From: Parabacteroides massiliensis
Lineage (GTDB): Bacteria > Bacteroidota > Bacteroidia > Bacteroidales > Tannerellaceae
Length of the DNA stretch: 64,000 nt
Direction: 5' to 3'
Assembly (NCBI RefSeq): GCF_900155425.1
Contig: NZ_LT700190.1
Coordinates: forward strand, 186,001 to 250,000
Shown: positions 8,264-17,800 of the stretch, in pieces
Layout: each line of letters starts with the position of its first letter
Position numbering within the stretch: the stretch's first letter is position 1
Translations under genes and position numbers: made by a program
The notes under the pieces: generated by a model
Database searches by the model: none
Seen by the model: only the letters and a program-made list of their open reading frames with translations
What the model was told of the DNA's origin: nothing

Positions 8264-11200
8264 TCAATCCGTTACAGTCCAGTCTCGAACCAGTTGTTTC
8301 AAACTGATAGTTGCAGTACAGGATGTACCTCCAGAAGGAGTTGCAGTAACTGTTGCCGTACCAGTCTTATCAGAAGAATCCTCATTGGTACCATCTGGCC
8401 ATATAGAGCTGGAATTACCAGAGAAATCACCTGTACAAGAAACACTTATATCAGACACAGTACATATCTCTTCTCCCTTACTTACACCATTAACATACTT
8501 AGTACGATAACCAGTTACAGTATATGATTGCTTATTTACTTTATCTCCATTCCAAGTCATCGACGTCGGACTAACAGTAATCCTATAGTTACCATAAGTG
8601 ATAGATGCTCCACTTTGACTTACTGTAGCTGTTGCTGAAGAAGACTCTCCTTCATAAGTAAACGTAACAGAAACAGGACCTGAACGTGAGCTACCAGTAT
8701 TCTCACCGGCTCTACCACCCGGACACCAGCTAGGCCATGAAACATTACCGGTTGTAGCTGTTCCCGAACCTGTTATACCTGTCGAACTGCTATTTGCTGT
8801 TTGTGAATACGATGCAGATCTGGTAATATTACCTTCTGTCCAAGATGCACTTACAGAACTGTTTCTGTTAACTGAATTATAATATTCAGTCCAACCGCAA
8901 TTCGGCTTGGTAGGAGAAGCTGTAGCAGTACCTCCCTTAGCTGCAATCGGGCTTCCCGAAATACTCAGCGAGCCGTTTCCAATCCAATAGTCTTTATATG
9001 TACTTGTACCGTCCCTAACAGTCAAAGTAGATCCACTCACACTTGCCCAACTAGCTGTCGTTGAAAGAGTCGGAGCCCCTGCATATTCAGTGTCTCTTGA
9101 ACCGGATACTTCAGCTGTTGAACCTGACTGTGAAATGTTATCCGATGCAGTCTTGTCCGATTCTCCGGAATAAGAGAACGTAGCTGTAACAGTCGTTGAA
9201 CGTGAAGAAGAATTATATTCCTTCCATGTTGAACGTGAAGGGCTGTCATATGAGATAGACGCTGTACCACCAGTACGTCCAAAAGAACTATTACTCAAAG
9301 AAACAGAACCGCCAGACCAGCTAGCAGACCTATCTACAGGAGTTCTATGGTTATCTCCAAATGAGACAGTACCACTTGAGCTTGTGCCTCCAGAGTATGA
9401 AGCTGCACCACTCGCTGTAACACTCTTTATGCTATAATACTGTTTCTCAGTATTAATGGTTGCAGTTGAACCATTTTGACTTACTGTACAAGTAGCAGTT
9501 ACGGTTACACCATCACCATCCGAGCCACCTGTAGAGTTAGAGAATGTCCATGTACCCGTCAGGGTAGCGGTACGTGTAGAAGTGTCATATCTATGCGTCT
9601 TGGTACGTGACGGAACCGTGATGGATACAGAACTGCTACCTCCACCTACAGGGATAGTACCACCACTGATAGTTACAGAACCGGGTGTCCAGTTTGTATA
9701 ATCGTCTGTCTCTTTACCCTTGTTGGCACCGGCACTTACAGATGAAGTATTGGAAGTGAACATACCGCTAGAAGACATCACGCTTGTCAGTACACCAGTC
9801 TCCGTATAAGTATCCAGAACAGTTGATCCATCCAATTTCACCGTAACTGTACGTTTCGGGTTAGTTATATTATATCCGGTAGAACCACCGTCTGCCCCGA
9901 TTGTGTTCTTGGTTGAGATTGCCTGTCCGGAACCGTTTCCACGCTCTTCAGTAACAGTACCACCTTTCTGGGTAATCGTCACAGTCTTCGTAGATGCCGA
10001 ATGGCCATTCTCTGTATTAGGCATGGTCGCAGTCACAACTACATTACGATCAGAAGTCGGTGTACCCAAAGTTGATGCATCATAGTTCTTCTGCACAGAC
10101 ACGCGACTACCGGAAGTAGAACCATTGATTGTAGCGAAGTTGCTACCCTGAGTGATAGACAATGTAGGCGAACCTGTCTGCTTATCTGTACCCTTATCAG
10201 CGGTAATGTTATTCCAATCATAATTCATGTCACGAGTCGCGGATGTGGTAATCTGAGATGTATTAGCCGCCCCGCTAGATGCAATAACTTGCAAAGTTGT
10301 CGGATTACCGGTAAGCGTAATCACATAATCGGTCCACGTCTTGTTTGTCTTCACACCCGCATTCTGCTTGACCGGAGTCTTACCGGTGACAGTGCCGGAT
10401 GTCGTACTGCTGATAGTGATTGTCTGTGAACGTTCGCTCTCAGTCTTGTTGTTCTTGGTCGTTACAGAGAATGCAGCACCCTGCTTGTTGGCAAAGTCAT
10501 GACCGAACTGGGCAGCCGGGAACGTACGTGTCTTGGCCACCGAGGAAATACCCCAATGAGAATCCGCATTGCTGCTGAATGCAGACTTGATATCAGCCTG
10601 TGCAATCGTTTCGATATCCACTACAACACCGGATACCTTACGCGGGCGATAGATATATGCATCGAATGTACCCTTTTCCGCACCGTTTACAGTACCTTTG
10701 GCATCCATCTTCGAATTGATGGCTGCAGCGTTTTCAATAAGTACAGACCATTTGCTGTCATCCTTGTCACCATAAGAAACTGTACCCTTCGCCTGGTTGA
10801 CAGTCAAGAGATAAGTTGCCTGGGCCACCTTGGAGTGATCAATCGGGTTATCCAATGCACCCTTACCGTTCTCAGTAGTATACATATCCTGTCCGTCGAT
10901 AACCACGTGGGCAACCAACTTACGGGCAACGGTAGCGCCACTTACTTCATCACTGTTAGGAGTTGACTTGATAGTCTTGCTGCTTTCGGTATATACCCAT
11001 GCAGGTTCATTAAAACGGTCCTTGTTGCCTGTGGGAACATATTCACTTTCCTGAACTTTCAGGGTAATCCGATCATTCTCGCGAGTTGTCAGCGCAGGAT
11101 CCGTTACGTTCTCACCATCCAAAGTTACGATACGTGTGGCACGTAAAGAGATATTGCGGCTGGAAGCGTCAGTTGCGCCAATATTGACAGTCGGTGTAGT

Positions 11201-12454
11201 ACCTCCATTAGCAACAGGACTGCTCCATGTGATCTGCCACGGAGTATATACATAGTTTTCATAACGTGCCTGAATGCGGCGGTTCTTGTTTACGGTAAAC
11301 TTATATGTCTCACCTGCACCTTCAATTTTAGTCCATGTATTAGCCTTTGCGTCATATTCAAACCATCCGATAAACTGAGTACCCAACGGCAGACCTTTAC
11401 CCATCTCAGCTCCTACCTGGCATTCGCGACCACTCAAATAACGACCGACAAATTTCTTCAGCGTGCCCGCATCACCACCGCCGGTAGTGATAACACATCC
11501 GTCGTAAGAGTCGCAATTAGCGTTGGCCAAATCACCGTTACGGCGTACATCGGCTGTAATCGTGTACATATCACCGGCCAAGTCATAAGTCTTTCCTCTT
11601 TCCAAAGTCTGGGTTGTACCGCTCAATTTAGCCTTAATAGCCGCCAACGGTTTGTTGCCGGCATCATAAGGCACAAACAAGTCCTGTCCGTCAGAAATGG
11701 CAACAGGAGGCACGAAAGCCTGGAACTCGGTAGAACCGGTAGTAGCGTTGTACGCATTCTTGATGTTCATTCTGATACCGGTACCCGGATTTTGTCCGGA
11801 CTTCTGTACAGATGTAAGGGCGTCAAGATTAATGACCGCCGTTGTACCGAACAAAGCGTTTACATACTCATTGGCATTGGCATCCGAACGGGTCCAGCTA
11901 AAGCGCACATCAGACATCATGTGATAGAAATCCATATCCACTTCACCGGTAGCATTATCTACAATAGTAGATTTACCAGCAAGGATGTCCGAGTTAGTAC
12001 GGTTCGCGTCTGAAGTCTGGTCAGATGCCACGGTGAACTCAAGGGCCCGTCCATCAACATCCACACCTGTCTTGGAGGTGCTATACGGATAATAAGCGTA
12101 GAACTTGAAAGTTCCCTCGCGGCTGATCCAAATCTTGTCGGCTTCGGATGCTGCTTCAAATTTCCCGTTGTTGTACACATACTTCTTGTTAGAAGCGAAA
12201 TTCACCTTTCCGAGCGATTTGCCCGGTTCCACACAGAATACGCCGATGGCGTCATCCTGGAGCCAAACAGTTTTCGGGGCCGTTTTGGTATCCTCCCCCC
12301 AGTTCTCGTTTTGCTCCGCATTGTCATAAATAACTGCCAGAACCTGTCCCTTGTCATTGGTAACCGGGTCATCGTCCTTGTCACACGACTGAAAGCCCAG
12401 TGTCAACGCCAAAAGGTACATGACCGTTCTGAAGCAAACAACAAACTTCTTCAT
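8264..12454 (-). CDS. Giant lipoprotein: fimbrillin-like head plus Ser/Thr/Gly repeat stalk
   Basis: A 1396-residue lipoprotein with signal peptide and lipobox FQSCDK (Cys near residue 24). Residues about 30-300 resemble the fimbrillin/Mfa-like fold seen in Bacteroides pilins: DDAIGVFCVEPG, then KFYAYYPYS and a late DGQDLFVPYD. Residues about 300-700 hold several beta-domains, including WFEYDAKANTWTKIEG. From about residue 700 to the end there are tandem, imperfect 70-90 residue units rich in Ser, Thr and Gly. Each ends in a (V/I)(S/T)QSGS-type motif like that of BACON domains and carries a (Y/H)(N/D)(T/S)(S/V)(T/S/N)R motif in the middle. The layout suggests a surface stalk carrying an N-terminal head, or a pilin-like adhesin. 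Its neighbours are small lipoproteins on the same strand. Confidence 0.75.
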   Translation of the reverse strand: MKKFVVCFRTVMYLLALTLGFQSCDKDDDPVTNDKGQVLAVIYDNAEQNENWGEDTKTAPKTVWLQDDAIGVFCVEPGKSLGKVNFASNKKYVYNNGKFEAASEADKIWISREGTFKFYAYYPYSTSKTGVDVDGRALEFTVASDQTSDANRTNSDILAGKSTIVDNATGEVDMDFYHMMSDVRFSWTRSDANANEYVNALFGTTAVINLDALTSVQKSGQNPGTGIRMNIKNAYNATTGSTEFQAFVPPVAISDGQDLFVPYDAGNKPLAAIKAKLSGTTQTLERGKTYDLAGDMYTITADVRRNGDLANANCDSYDGCVITTGGGDAGTLKKFVGRYLSGRECQVGAEMGKGLPLGTQFIGWFEYDAKANTWTKIEGAGETYKFTVNKNRRIQARYENYVYTPWQITWSSPVANGGTTPTVNIGATDASSRNISLRATRIVTLDGENVTDPALTTRENDRITLKVQESEYVPTGNKDRFNEPAWVYTESSKTIKSTPNSDEVSGATVARKLVAHVVIDGQDMYTTENGKGALDNPIDHSKVAQATYLLTVNQAKGTVSYGDKDDSKWSVLIENAAAINSKMDAKGTVNGAEKGTFDAYIYRPRKVSGVVVDIETIAQADIKSAFSSNADSHWGISSVAKTRTFPAAQFGHDFANKQGAAFSVTTKNNKTESERSQTITISSTTSGTVTGKTPVKQNAGVKTNKTWTDYVITLTGNPTTLQVIASSGAANTSQITTSATRDMNYDWNNITADKGTDKQTGSPTLSITQGSNFATINGSTSGSRVSVQKNYDASTLGTPTSDRNVVVTATMPNTENGHSASTKTVTITQKGGTVTEERGNGSGQAISTKNTIGADGGSTGYNITNPKRTVTVKLDGSTVLDTYTETGVLTSVMSSSGMFTSNTSSVSAGANKGKETDDYTNWTPGSVTISGGTIPVGGGSSSVSITVPSRTKTHRYDTSTRTATLTGTWTFSNSTGGSDGDGVTVTATCTVSQNGSTATINTEKQYYSIKSVTASGAASYSGGTSSSGTVSFGDNHRTPVDRSASWSGGSVSLSNSSFGRTGGTASISYDSPSRSTWKEYNSSSRSTTVTATFSYSGESDKTASDNISQSGSTAEVSGSRDTEYAGAPTLSTTASWASVSGSTLTVRDGTSTYKDYWIGNGSLSISGSPIAAKGGTATASPTKPNCGWTEYYNSVNRNSSVSASWTEGNITRSASYSQTANSSSTGITGSGTATTGNVSWPSWCPGGRAGENTGSSRSGPVSVTFTYEGESSSATATVSQSGASITYGNYRITVSPTSMTWNGDKVNKQSYTVTGYRTKYVNGVSKGEEICTVSDISVSCTGDFSGNSSSIWPDGTNEDSSDKTGTATVTATPSGGTSCTATISLKQLVRDWTVTD

Positions 12455-12512
12455 ACATTAAAGATTTTAATTAAACTATAATTCAAAAATAATTGTCTGT
12501 CTCTTTGGAAGG

Positions 12513-13121
12513 CTATTTGTCCAACTTCACCCGCAGCATGAACCGTACCAGGCAAGAATCAGATTTGTTGGAATCGGCATAACGATCGCCGTAGAGGTCA
12601 TAAGTAATTCCGTAATGCGGATACGCCGGGTCGGGTTCCGGAGTGGAAGACCAGTAATTGTTCATGCCGATCTGCCGTGCCTGAGGTACAGTGTCCAGCA
12701 TGGCAAAAAGCCGATCGTATGATTTACGCAAGAGTCTCCATTCACCGACAGAGGGAACGAACCACTCCTTCCCCATCGAGCGCATCCGGTTGACGATGGG
12801 AGAATCCTTACCGAGTGATTTGACCCATACTTTGGTATTTTCCTCTCCACAAAGACTGTCCGGTGAAGCCACGCCATCCAGCACGGAACTAACGTCCGTC
12901 AACGGCAGGTTGAACTCCTGAAGGGAAAGAACATAGCACCAACTGCTGTCAGCCCCGGCTTTCATGTCAAAAACTATACCTTGCGGCTGCCTGATTGAAT
13001 CAAACCCAGGGGAAAAAGTTCCGTCCTCATTATAGAAGAACCCTAATTGGGGTTTGACTGCGGGTGTACAACCTGCGAGCAGCCATGCCAACAATGGCAA
13101 GAAAAGTGCTAATTTCTTCAT
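12513..13121 (-). CDS. Lipoprotein with DUF1566/Lcl-like fold
   Basis: A 202-residue protein with signal peptide MKKLALFLPLLAWLLAGC, the Cys at residue 18 being the lipid site. The C-terminal half carries WFVPSVGEWRLLRK, then NNYWSSTPEPDP and a late CLVRFMLRV. This is the order of motifs (W-P-EW, YWSST, VR.V) seen in the Lcl/DUF1566 C-terminal domain, related to FGE/C-type-lectin-like folds used in bacterial surface adhesins. It lies 58 bp upstream of the giant lipoprotein and 150 bp downstream of another lipoprotein, all on the minus strand, so it is likely part of the same surface assembly. Its binding partner is unknown. Confidence 0.7.
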   Translation of the reverse strand: MKKLALFLPLLAWLLAGCTPAVKPQLGFFYNEDGTFSPGFDSIRQPQGIVFDMKAGADSSWCYVLSLQEFNLPLTDVSSVLDGVASPDSLCGEENTKVWVKSLGKDSPIVNRMRSMGKEWFVPSVGEWRLLRKSYDRLFAMLDTVPQARQIGMNNYWSSTPEPDPAYPHYGITYDLYGDRYADSNKSDSCLVRFMLRVKLDK

Positions 13122-13271
13122 AAGTTGAAAATGTTTTGGTTATAACTTTCGCCATTTCACAGTTTATCAACTGCAAAACTACTTATAAAATTCTGAAATA
13201 CAAAAAAATGTAGAATTTTATTAGTTTATCGATAGACAATTATATTATGAATATAGCCTGATGTCGTCCGG

Positions 13272-14114
13272 TCAATTATAAGAGATGTGATATACCTCGG
13301 TTGAAACCAGTCTTACAGTCTTGGAAAAAGCCTTGCCATCTTTTTCAAAACGGAGGTATAGATTAGCGGGATGCTCCCCATTATCTTCATCTTGAACGGT
13401 TTCGATACGGAGAACAAACATTCCCTTATTGTCAGGAGCCACGAAGCTGTCAACGACCTTGATCCATTCATTATCTTCCAATTCATAGGAGAACGAACAT
13501 TCCTCGTCGCACCACACCTCGGGCATCTTCACGCCATTGACATACATGGAAGAAGCCAATGAGCACTGAAAATCGATCACCTCGCCCTTGTTGTCCAAAA
13601 GCACTTCGTTTTCCTTATATCCGGGATACATGACAAAATAATCATCACCGATTACCAGTTCACCCTTCTCCTGCTTGACAGGCATGGTCAGAGAATTGCC
13701 ACCCACATTGAAGGAAACAGATGACAAAACAGCGTTCTCATAATCCATATTGGCCGGTGCTGTCAAAGAAAGGCTTGAGGTCTGCATGTTTGAACCTTCT
13801 TTTAGCTCGACAGAATAATCTTTGTTAGAGACAGTAACCCCTACTTCTGAACACGGTACATATTCATAAGTACCTTTGAACACACCATCCGACAACACCT
13901 GCCTGCGGATGGTCACATCGAAATCAGACACAGCGGCCATGGGAGAAACAAAGAGCGTATCCACCGGATCCTTCTTGGTTGAAGGCTCAAAACACGCAAT
14001 TTCATACTTATCGAAAGTCAATTTTTCGGGAACATCCGGTATGACTTCCGAAGAGTCAGAACAGGAGACAAACATTGCCAAAGGCAACACATACTGAAAA
14101 AGTTTAAATTCCAT
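13272..14114 (-). CDS. Surface lipoprotein of unknown function
   Basis: A 280-residue lipoprotein with a short signal peptide and lipobox FVSC (Cys near residue 18). The mature part is beta-rich, with two segments resembling BACON or Ig-like modules (residues about 30-130 and 130-280). I recognise no catalytic motif. It is the first gene of the minus-strand surface operon (14114 to 6903) and is preceded by a good Bacteroidetes promoter. The order small lipoprotein, Lcl-like lipoprotein, fimbrillin-headed giant, exported protein resembles pilus-type operons in which accessory tip or anchor proteins accompany a major structural protein. Confidence 0.65.
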   Translation of the reverse strand: MEFKLFQYVLPLAMFVSCSDSSEVIPDVPEKLTFDKYEIACFEPSTKKDPVDTLFVSPMAAVSDFDVTIRRQVLSDGVFKGTYEYVPCSEVGVTVSNKDYSVELKEGSNMQTSSLSLTAPANMDYENAVLSSVSFNVGGNSLTMPVKQEKGELVIGDDYFVMYPGYKENEVLLDNKGEVIDFQCSLASSMYVNGVKMPEVWCDEECSFSYELEDNEWIKVVDSFVAPDNKGMFVLRIETVQDEDNGEHPANLYLRFEKDGKAFSKTVRLVSTEVYHISYN

Positions 14115-14173
14115 AGTTGAAAAATATTATTGGGTTAAACATTAACTAAACGCATCATTACTAATTCGTTATA

Positions 14174-14210
14174 CAAATATACCTATAATTATCAAGACTA
14201 CAAAAAATAC
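14174..14210 (-). promoter_or_regulatory. Promoter of the surface-protein operon
   Basis: On the minus strand the -7 element TATATTTG (14174-14181) is preceded by TTTTTTG about 19 bp upstream. It lies 60 bp before the ATG at 14114. Confidence 0.7.
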
Positions 14211-14368
14211 ACAAAAAAACAGCTAAATTATTAACGCTCATTAGCTTTTATGAAATTTTTACGCAATTAATCCAAGCACGAGCAATACAGAATTCCGGAA
14301 AATAATCTATCCAATATACTGGTCCAGCTTAGAAATATAAGAAAATTATGAAAATTAATCGAGTTCGC

Positions 14369-14465
14369 TTGTTTTACCAACAATAACTTATTATATTTGC
14401 ATATGTTGATTCAGACAACAACAATGTTCTTTGATTTTCACTCTGTTGTCAGATTGAAGGGATAA
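14369..14465 (+). promoter_or_regulatory. Plus-strand promoter with a 20-codon reading frame
   Basis: TTG at 14369-14371 and TATATTTG at 14392-14399 are spaced by 20 bp, an excellent match to the Bacteroidetes promoter. It fires rightwards into a stretch with no normal gene. Directly after it, 14403-14465 encodes a possible 20-residue peptide (MLIQTTTMFFDFHSVVRLKG), with a GACAACA/TGTTGTC dyad inside. Transcription would then cross the repeat element at 14506-14700. The product may be a small RNA rather than a peptide. Confidence 0.5.
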
Positions 14466-14505
14466 TTAAACTGCCCCATTCAAGCAGAAAATATAATTCA
14501 CACGG

Positions 14506-14700
14506 CTCTCTGGCAGATAGGGATAATGGCTAAATTTGAGGATTTCTATATCTTCTTGAAAAAGAGGGTATTCCATTAGAACAAGGATTAAGATATTTAC
14601 GTGGCTTATTGCCGTAACGTACCTCATTTTGTCAAAGAATCCATTAAAACAAGGATTAAGACACTTTGACAAAACAGCCACCTCCCTATCTGCCAGAGAG
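14506..14700. repeat. Structured inverted-repeat element with two CRISPR-like repeat units
   Basis: The element is bounded by the inverted repeat CTCTCTGGCAGATAGGG (14506-14522, and its complement at 14684-14700). Inside, two near-identical direct repeats occur with a 68-bp period: TTCCATTAGAACAAGGATTA at 14571 and ATCCATTAAAACAAGGATTA at 14639, each continuing AGAT or AGAC. The second copy sits in the loop of an 11-bp perfect stem (TTTTGTCAAAG 14627-14637 with 14664-14674). The first is flanked by ATATCTT/AAGATAT. The repeat ends and spacing recall CRISPR repeats ending in ATTAAGAC, but there are only two units and no cas genes. A MITE or a structured non-coding RNA are equally possible. Confidence 0.6.
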
Positions 14701-14733
14701 TTTTCTTATATACGCACCTTTACCTAAAAAACA

Positions 14734-14794
14734 ACAGCTAATTTTGGAACAGATAATAAACAATATCTTATTTTTCTGTTCCAAAATTAGCTGT
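14734..14794. terminator. Perfect 20-bp inverted repeat downstream of mksB
   Basis: ACAGCTAATTTTGGAACAGA at 14734-14753 and its exact complement at 14775-14794 enclose a 21-base AT-rich loop. It lies 64 bp after the stop of the condensin ATPase gene and probably serves as its terminator, though the loop is unusually long. It could also be a small transposon-derived element. Confidence 0.5.
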
Positions 14795-14857
14795 ACTCCG
14801 GTTGGTTCTCTTTTTGAAGTCTATCAGTAAAGAGCTACCTATAGAACCTATAGACAA

Positions 14858-17800
14858 CTAATCAAACTGTGTAATCACCCGTCTGATTCGGGTAAAGCTG
14901 TCGTTATCCTTCTCCAGTTTATAGATATGCTTGTAGGACAAAGCATCCTGCTCTGTAGGAGATCCATTAATCAACAGGATATCCCGGTCGTTTGCGAACT
15001 TCAGGATACCTGCCATATTATTGGGATGCAGCTTGCCGATCTCATCCATCATACAGTGCAACTTGAATTCGGAAAATTCGGTGGAAGCATTACGTTTGAA
15101 AACATTCAGCAGCATGATATTCACCATAGACTTGACCAGGATATCCGTACCCTCAGAGCCTACATTAGTCAGCCGCTCAACGAACCCCGTATCATTCCGG
15201 TTCTCGATGACGCGGAATTTCAGATCGAAGAAGTCTGCCAGCCGGATCAGGTTTCCCGAATGCGCATCCATAGCCTTGATTAACTCACGCAGCAATGTCG
15301 TTGCCTTTTCGCGCGTCGCGGAGTCGTCTCCTGCAGTAGAGAACAGGTTTTGTCCCAAATCCCACCCGAACTCTTCATTGAACCGCCTAATCTCCTTCAA
15401 CAGGTTCACTATCTTGTTCTGGCTAGGATCGATTCTCATTTCAATGCATTGGATAATCCCGACGAAATTCTTCTCCTTGAAATCCGTGTTTATCATTTCC
15501 ACCACGGCACGGATATTCCCCTCTTGGGAAACCATGCTCTTGGTGTCAGCCGTAATCTGACGGAAAATATCCGAATTGCGTGTATTGATTCGTGACTGGT
15601 ATTCCGAAATCTTGTCCTCCGCGATAAAATCCTTCAGATCACCGGCAAAGTCCATATACTCATGGTCATCGGAGAAAACCGTCTTGAATGCAAAGACATT
15701 ACCCTCAGAGAAGTTGCCTGTATAGGCAACAATGTCTTTCCTCAAGCTTGATAACCGCTGTGCCTGCTCGTTGACAGAAATGGTAATCTCCCGTACCAAG
15801 GCACGGCAATCCCCGTCCGTCTCCCCCCTATCCATGGAAGAAAATATGGAATCACGGGAGACGAACCAATCAGACAAAGTTGACCGGTGATATTCCTCAC
15901 GGTTCTCCATTGCCTTCCTGTTGGCTTCCTTCAATCCTTTCAGTTCTGCGTCCACCTTACCAATGTCATGGTTTACTTCAGAAAGACGTTTCTTCAGTTC
16001 ATCCCTCTCCTGTCCCACTATCATTTGCAAGCGGGTACTCTCTGCGGTCCAGTGCGGAACCTTATCCAGTACTTCGCGCTTATCCTTCAGGTACTCGATA
16101 ACCAGCGGCTTAGTCTCATTAATATAAGCAATCTCTTTATTGATATATACCAGCCGCGCATTAATCTCCTCCAGCCGTTTCGGGTCTCCCCCACTCGCCT
16201 GCAAGTTCTCAAGCTGCCGTCTGTCATATTCCGCTTTACGCTCTTCCAAGTTCGCCCTCTTAAGCCGGATTTCCTCTTGAATGCTCTCCCTCTCACGAGA
16301 CAGTTCCTTGTCCAACACCTTCAATTCGCCTTCTTCCTGCTTCTGCAAAGCTGACATCTCCTTATCCAACTTCGCCTGAAGCGCATCCATGGTTCCACAG
16401 ACAGAAGACAAAGCCGCTTCCAGCGCATGTAAATCTTCTTCCAGGCGGCGGACACTCTCATTCTGCGAACGTACCGCCTGATCCTGCAAGGCTGCCAGGC
16501 GGGACTCATCCTCCTTCTTGCGGATTTCCAACTGTTCCAACTCGTAATCAACCTGATAAAGATCATCCTTTATCGGTTTTACCGAAGACTGGTACTGTTT
16601 GCGTAACCGTTCCTTTGCCTTTTCCAAATCCAGACCGGCATCAGCCATAAACTGCCGGATAGACGCACATTTATCCATGGCGTCCTTTCTCTCTGACAGG
16701 TAATCTTCCTTGGTCTTCACCTGTCGATGCGAACCGGCAGTAAAACGAATCCCATAGAAAGTATCCCCATCGGCCACCTCTGCAGCAAATTCTTTAGAAT
16801 ACAACAAGCGCTCATCACATACCTGGCCGATGGTCTGCTCCCAACCCGGCTTGTTCTCCGACAGCCAGCTGAAGAAACTGTCTTTCTGGTTGTCCAGGAA
16901 CTCGGTCAGCTCCGTTATCTTGGCATCCAACATCCCGATTTCACCCTCATTCGTTTCTCTCAGCTTTTGGAAATCTTCCTCCAACCGCTTTTCTGAGGTC
17001 TCCAATTCATTTGACTGGCAGGTAAGTTCATACTTGAGTTCACGCATCTTCAGCTCCAAGTCCTTCCGGTTTGACAGGTAGCTTCCCAGACGTTCCTTTA
17101 CAGCATCCAGTTCCTCGGAAGAGCCTTTTTGTCCACGGACAGCATTAATCTGCATCTTCTTGGCCGCAATCTCCGACTTATATTTCTCCCTGTCAGCGAA
17201 AAGACGCTCCTTTTCGACCGAAGCCTTTTGTCGTAAATCATCCGTCAAAGAGCGGTAATAGTCACGACGCTCATCCCGACGGCAATTGATTCCCGCCTCG
17301 ATTGCCAACAGTTGCTTTTGCTTCTCATTCTCAAATCCGGCCAGCTCATTCTTTAGATTGGCAATCAGGCCGGCATGGAGAACAGAAGCCTCCTTATTCT
17401 TTGAAGACAACAAATCCTGTTCCGTTACCAATGATTCCTGCTCTTGTTGCAAAACCTCGAACTTACTGCAGCGGTCCATTGCCGACCGGATATCCTTTCC
17501 GGAATAATACCGTTGTTTGGCTTCCGCTTTGGAGAGAGAGTCCTTCAGTACGGCCAACTCCGCTTCCATGGCCGCCGTCCGTTTCTTGGACTCCGTATCC
17601 AGCCGTTCCCGCTTCTTATAAAAGTCGGACTTGATTTCCTCTTTCTCATGTATCTTCCGTGCCAGTTCAGGCAGCACGCTCTCTGTTTGCAGATAAGCGC
17701 TCCGCAACTGCCGGCACAAGTCATTGATCCGCAAGTTCCGCTTACGGATATCGTCGAATAAGGAAACAATGCCGTTCGCCTTACGCATCATGCCCGGATC

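Noticed and set aside
10499-10966. 155-codon plus-strand frame inside the giant lipoprotein gene
   Set aside because: It has no family features and lies fully antisense to a continuous 1396-codon gene with signal peptide and repeats.
14571-14662. A true CRISPR array
   Set aside because: Only two copies match over 23-24 bases, the rest of each putative repeat is not conserved, and no cas gene is seen in the window. Kept as a repeat element and a finding only.
15021-15560. 179-codon plus-strand frame opposite the SMC ATPase
   Set aside because: Antisense of a coiled-coil gene; no recognisable domain and no ribosome binding site.
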